Source: Mercurialis annua (Eukaryota > Streptophyta > Magnoliopsida > Malpighiales > Euphorbiaceae). Taken from it: a stretch of DNA of 64,000 nucleotides. The notes beneath the pieces were generated by a model that saw only the letters and a program-made list of their open reading frames with translations, made no database searches and was not told the DNA's origin. Of this stretch, positions 61,011-64,000 are shown one piece after another; within the stretch, counting starts at the first letter, position 1, and the number at the start of each line of letters is the position of its first letter. The stretch lies in assembly GCF_937616625.2 (NCBI RefSeq), contig NC_065572.1:39831653-39895652 (forward strand), written 5' to 3'. Made by a program: the position numbers and the translations under genes.

Positions 61011-61470
61011 TTTCCTACAAACTCTTGCCAATAAATAGAGGTTGCCTTTGCTCATTCTATACATACCACATTTAAAAGAGCATATTTGAAGGAGTTCAAG
61101 TAGTCATCAATCAAAGAAATGCTTGGAGAAAATTTTTACATACATTCGATCAAACACGTAATCGAGGTGAGAGTTAGAGCTTAGGGTTGCTCGGCAAGAG
61201 GAACTCTTGCGGATTACTTCAAGGCGAGGATTCAATCAGACGCATACTCGTTTGGACGAGCTTGAGGTCGCCGTACTATCGGGACTACAAGAATCGTTGG
61301 AGAATCGACATAGTTATTCTTCTTACGATTTCTAGATGTGTGCTTTATTTACTAGATGATACGACATTTCATTTATTATTGATATGATCAATTTCTTGAT
61401 CTGGATTGTTGGAATTCCGATTTTGAATTGAAATATACGATCCAGACACTCGCGTCCCGCTGCACCAATA

Positions 61471-61715
61471 TTTGTATCCTAACGTTTCCCCTTATTAGCG
61501 ATTTAAGCCAAACGTTTACAAACGTTTCGAAACAAATCCAAACGTTTCACCTTTTTAGAGATATAAGCCAAACGTTTAGACACGTTACGAAACAAAACCA
61601 AATGTTTAAAACGTTATGAAACCAATCCAAAAGTTTAAACGTTACGAAACAAATCCAAACGTTTCACCTTTTTAGCGATTTAAGCCCAAAATTTAAAATG
61701 TTACGAAACCAATCC
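61471..61715 (+). repeat. Satellite array 3, forward block 1
   Basis: TTTGT flank, then forward units (TTAGCGATTTAAGCC) ending in AATCCAACG, where orientation flips. Confidence 0.93.
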
Positions 61716-62066
61716 AACGTTAGGATTTGTTTTGTAACGTTTGTAAACGTTTTGATTTGCTTAGTAACTTTTTAAATGTTTGGCTTAAATCGGTAAAAAG
61801 GTGAAAGTGTTTGGATTTGTTTCGTAACATTTGTAAACGTTTGAATTTGTTTCGTAATGTTTTAAACATTTATCGTAAATTGCTAATAAGGTGAAGCGTT
61901 TGCATTGGTACGTTATAAACGTCTGGATTTGTTTTGTAACGTTTTTAACGTTTGTCAACGTTTGGATTTGTTTCGTAACGTTTGTAAACATTGGGCTTAA
62001 ATGGCTAAAGAGGTGAAATGTTTGGTTTTATTTTGTAACGTTTGTAAACGTTTGGCTTAAATTGCT
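61716..62066 (-). repeat. Satellite array 3, reverse block 1
   Basis: TTAGGATTTGTTTTGTAACG onward, reverse units with several degenerate ones, flipping at TTGCTAAAACGTTTAAAACG. Confidence 0.9.
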
Positions 62067-62242
62067 AAAACGTTTAAAACGTTATGAAACCAATCCAAAC
62101 ATTTTAAACTTTACGAAACAAATCCTAACGTTTCACGTTTAGCGATTTAAGCCAAACGTTTACAAACGTTACGAAACAAATCAAAACGTTTAACCTTTTT
62201 AGCAATTTAAGCCAAACATTTAAAACATTACGAAACTAATCC
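62067..62242 (+). repeat. Satellite array 3, forward block 2
   Basis: About three forward units ending AATCCAACG, the same junction type as at 61711-61719. Confidence 0.9.
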
Positions 62243-63130
62243 AACGCTAGGATTTGTTTTGTAACGTTTGTAAACATTTTGATTTGTTTAGAAACATTTT
62301 AAATGTTTGGCTTAAATCGCTAAAAAGGTGACATGTTTGGATTTTTTTCGTAACGTTTGTAAACGTTTGAATTTGTTTCGTAACTTTTTAAACATTTGTC
62401 TTAAATCACTAAAAAAGTGAAGCGTTTGCATTCGTTTATTAACGTTTTAAACGTTTGGATTTATTTTATAACGTTTGTATTTGTTTCGTAACGTTTGTAA
62501 ACGTTTGGCTGAAATCGCTAAAAAGGTGAAACATTTGGTTTTGTTTCGTAACGTTTGTAAACGTTTGGCTTAAATCGCTAAAAACGTAAAACTTTTGAAT
62601 TTGTTTTGTAACGTTTGTCAACGTTTGGCTTAAATCGCTAAAAAGGTAAAACGTGAGGTTTTGTTTCGAAACGTTTGTAAACATTTGGCTTAAATCGCTA
62701 TAAATGTGAAACGTTTGTATTTGTTTTGTAATGTATGTAAACGTTAGGCTTAAATAGCTAAATAGGTGAAACATTTGGTTTTGTTTCGTAACGTTTGTAA
62801 ACGACATTTGTAAGCGTTTGGATTAAATTGCTAAAAATGTGAAACATTTGGATTTGTTTTGTAAAGTTTATAAACGTTTTGCTTAAATCGCAAAAAACAT
62901 GAAACGTTTCGTTTCGTTTCGTTACGTTTGGAAACGACGTTTGTAAACGTTTTGCTAAAATCGCTAAAAATATGAAACGTTTGGATTTGTTTTGTAACGT
63001 TTGTAAATGTTTGGCTTAAATAGCTAAAAAGGTAAAACGCTTGGATTTGTTTCGTAATGTTTGTATATATTTGGTTTAAATCGCTAAAAAGGCGAAAAGT
63101 TAGGATTTGTTTCTTAACGTTTGTAAACGT
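62243..63130 (-). repeat. Satellite array 3, reverse block 2
   Basis: About 14 reverse units. It contains two odd units carrying GGAAACGACGTTTGTAA-like insertions (near 62800 and 62935). Its long open frame is the 20-codon repeat artefact. Confidence 0.93.
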
Positions 63131-63405
63131 ACAAATCCAAACGTTTCACCTTTTTAGCGATTTAAGCCAAACAATTGCAAACGTTATGAAAGCCAAACAT
63201 TTACAAATGTTATGAAACAAATCCAAATATTTTACCTTTTTAGCGATTTATGCCAAACGTTTACAAATGTTACGAAACAAAACCAAATGTGTCACCTTTT
63301 TTAACAATTTAAGCCAAACATTTACAAACGTTATGAAACAAATCCAAACGTTTCACCTTTTCAGCGATTTAAGCGAACCGTTTACAAATGTTACGAAATA
63401 AAAAA
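63131..63405 (+). repeat. Satellite array 3, forward block 3
   Basis: About 4.5 forward units between two strand switches (near 63130 and 63405). Confidence 0.92.
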
Positions 63406-64000
63406 TTTAAATGTTTGAATTTGTTTGGATTTGTTTCGTAATATTTGTAAACGTTTGGCTTCAATCGTTAAAAAGGGGAAACGTTTTGTTTTGTTTCCTA
63501 ACATTTGTAAAGGTTTGGCTTTAAATCGCTAAAAATGTGAAACTTTTGGATTTGTTTCGTAACTTTTGTAAACGTTCGGCTTAAATCGCTAAAAAGGTGA
63601 AACGTTTGGTTTTGTTTCGTACGTTTTTAAACGTTTTGCTTAAATCGCTAAAAAGGTGAAACGTTTGGATTTTTTTAGTAACTATGTAAACGTTTGGAAT
63701 GGTTTAGTTTTGCTTAAATCGCTAAAAAGGTGAAACGTTTTGTTTTGTATCATAACTTTTGTAAACGTTTGACTTAGATCGCTAAAAATATCAAATGTTT
63801 GGTTTGGTTTCGTAACGTTTGTAAACGGTTGGCTTGAATCTTTAAAAAGGTGAAACGTTTAGTTTTGTTTCGTAATGTTTGTAGATGTTTGGCTTAAATC
63901 GCTAAAAAGGTGAAACGTTTGGATTTGATTTGTAACGTTTGGCTTAAATTGCTAAAAAGGTGAAACATTTGGTTTTGTTTCGTAACTTTTGTAAACGTTT
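63406..64000 (-). repeat. Satellite array 3, reverse block 3, continuing past the window
   Basis: About 10 reverse units running off the right edge. Confidence 0.94.

Larger units (their letters stand above)
52494..61470 (+). mobile_element. Copia element, copy C: full-length layout, many lesions
   Basis: 5' LTR, PBS, gag-pol and 3' LTR are all present in order, same family as copies A and B. The flanks are TTTGT at 52489-52493 and 61471-61475. The first ~15 bases of the 5' LTR appear lost because ACCTAGGGC follows the flank directly. Gag-pol has at least six in-frame stops and two frameshifts, with DTG and YVDD altered, so the copy is dead. Confidence 0.92.
59276..61470 (+). repeat. Copia C 3' LTR with a foreign insertion
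   Basis: 2,195 bp; about 1.8 kb once the insertion at 59617-60003 is removed. Ends CCGCTGCACCAATA followed by TTTGT. It retains a stretch (about 60030-60235) lost from the 5' LTR of the same element. Confidence 0.9.

Overview
The window is plant nuclear DNA and consists almost entirely of repeats. The evidence is Ty3/gypsy elements with a C-terminal chromodomain (Tekay/Del type), Ty1/copia elements primed by initiator Met-tRNA (TGGTATCAGAGC), a Mutator-type MITE with a 9-bp target duplication, and a long AT-rich satellite. I see no host protein gene, tRNA or rRNA. The species cannot be named from the sequence; the setting looks like heterochromatin, for example pericentromeric or knob-like DNA.

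Layout. 1-1395: a reversed Tekay-type LTR fragment, an AT-rich unidentified stretch and a scrap of satellite. 1396-14693: a solo LTR (TSD ATAAG) sitting in satellite DNA and split by a nearly complete Tekay element at 2733-14058 (TSD TCATA). 14694-17341: satellite array 1. 17342-21462: copia copy A, 5' truncated and decayed. 21467-37489: a second, older Tekay-type element on the minus strand. It lost most of pol, carries a MITE in its 3' LTR, and is split between gag and protease by copia copy B (23818-32819, minus strand), whose 5' LTR is itself split by a solo LTR (29565-31145, TSD AATCC). 37490-52493: satellite array 2, about 15 kb with strand switches and a higher-order repeat. 52494-61470: copia copy C. 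61471-64000: satellite array 3 with frequent strand switches.

The satellite has a 60-bp unit made of two 30-bp halves that each begin with the palindrome AAACGTTT, plus a 29-bp variant of the second half. It appears to be the oldest layer, with the retroelements landing in it and then in each other. All three copia copies belong to one family, and A and C carry many stops. The Tekay element at 2733-14058 is the youngest large insertion: by eye its LTRs differ at about 35 of roughly 2,980 positions, and its polyprotein frame has one in-frame stop and one single-base frameshift. Many lesions are CG-to-TG/CA changes, consistent with methylated, silenced DNA. No multi-gene host system is present. 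The most unusual material is the satellite (modular unit, inversion junctions, ~2.7-kb higher-order repeat) and the GC-rich inverted-repeat clusters inside the LTRs.
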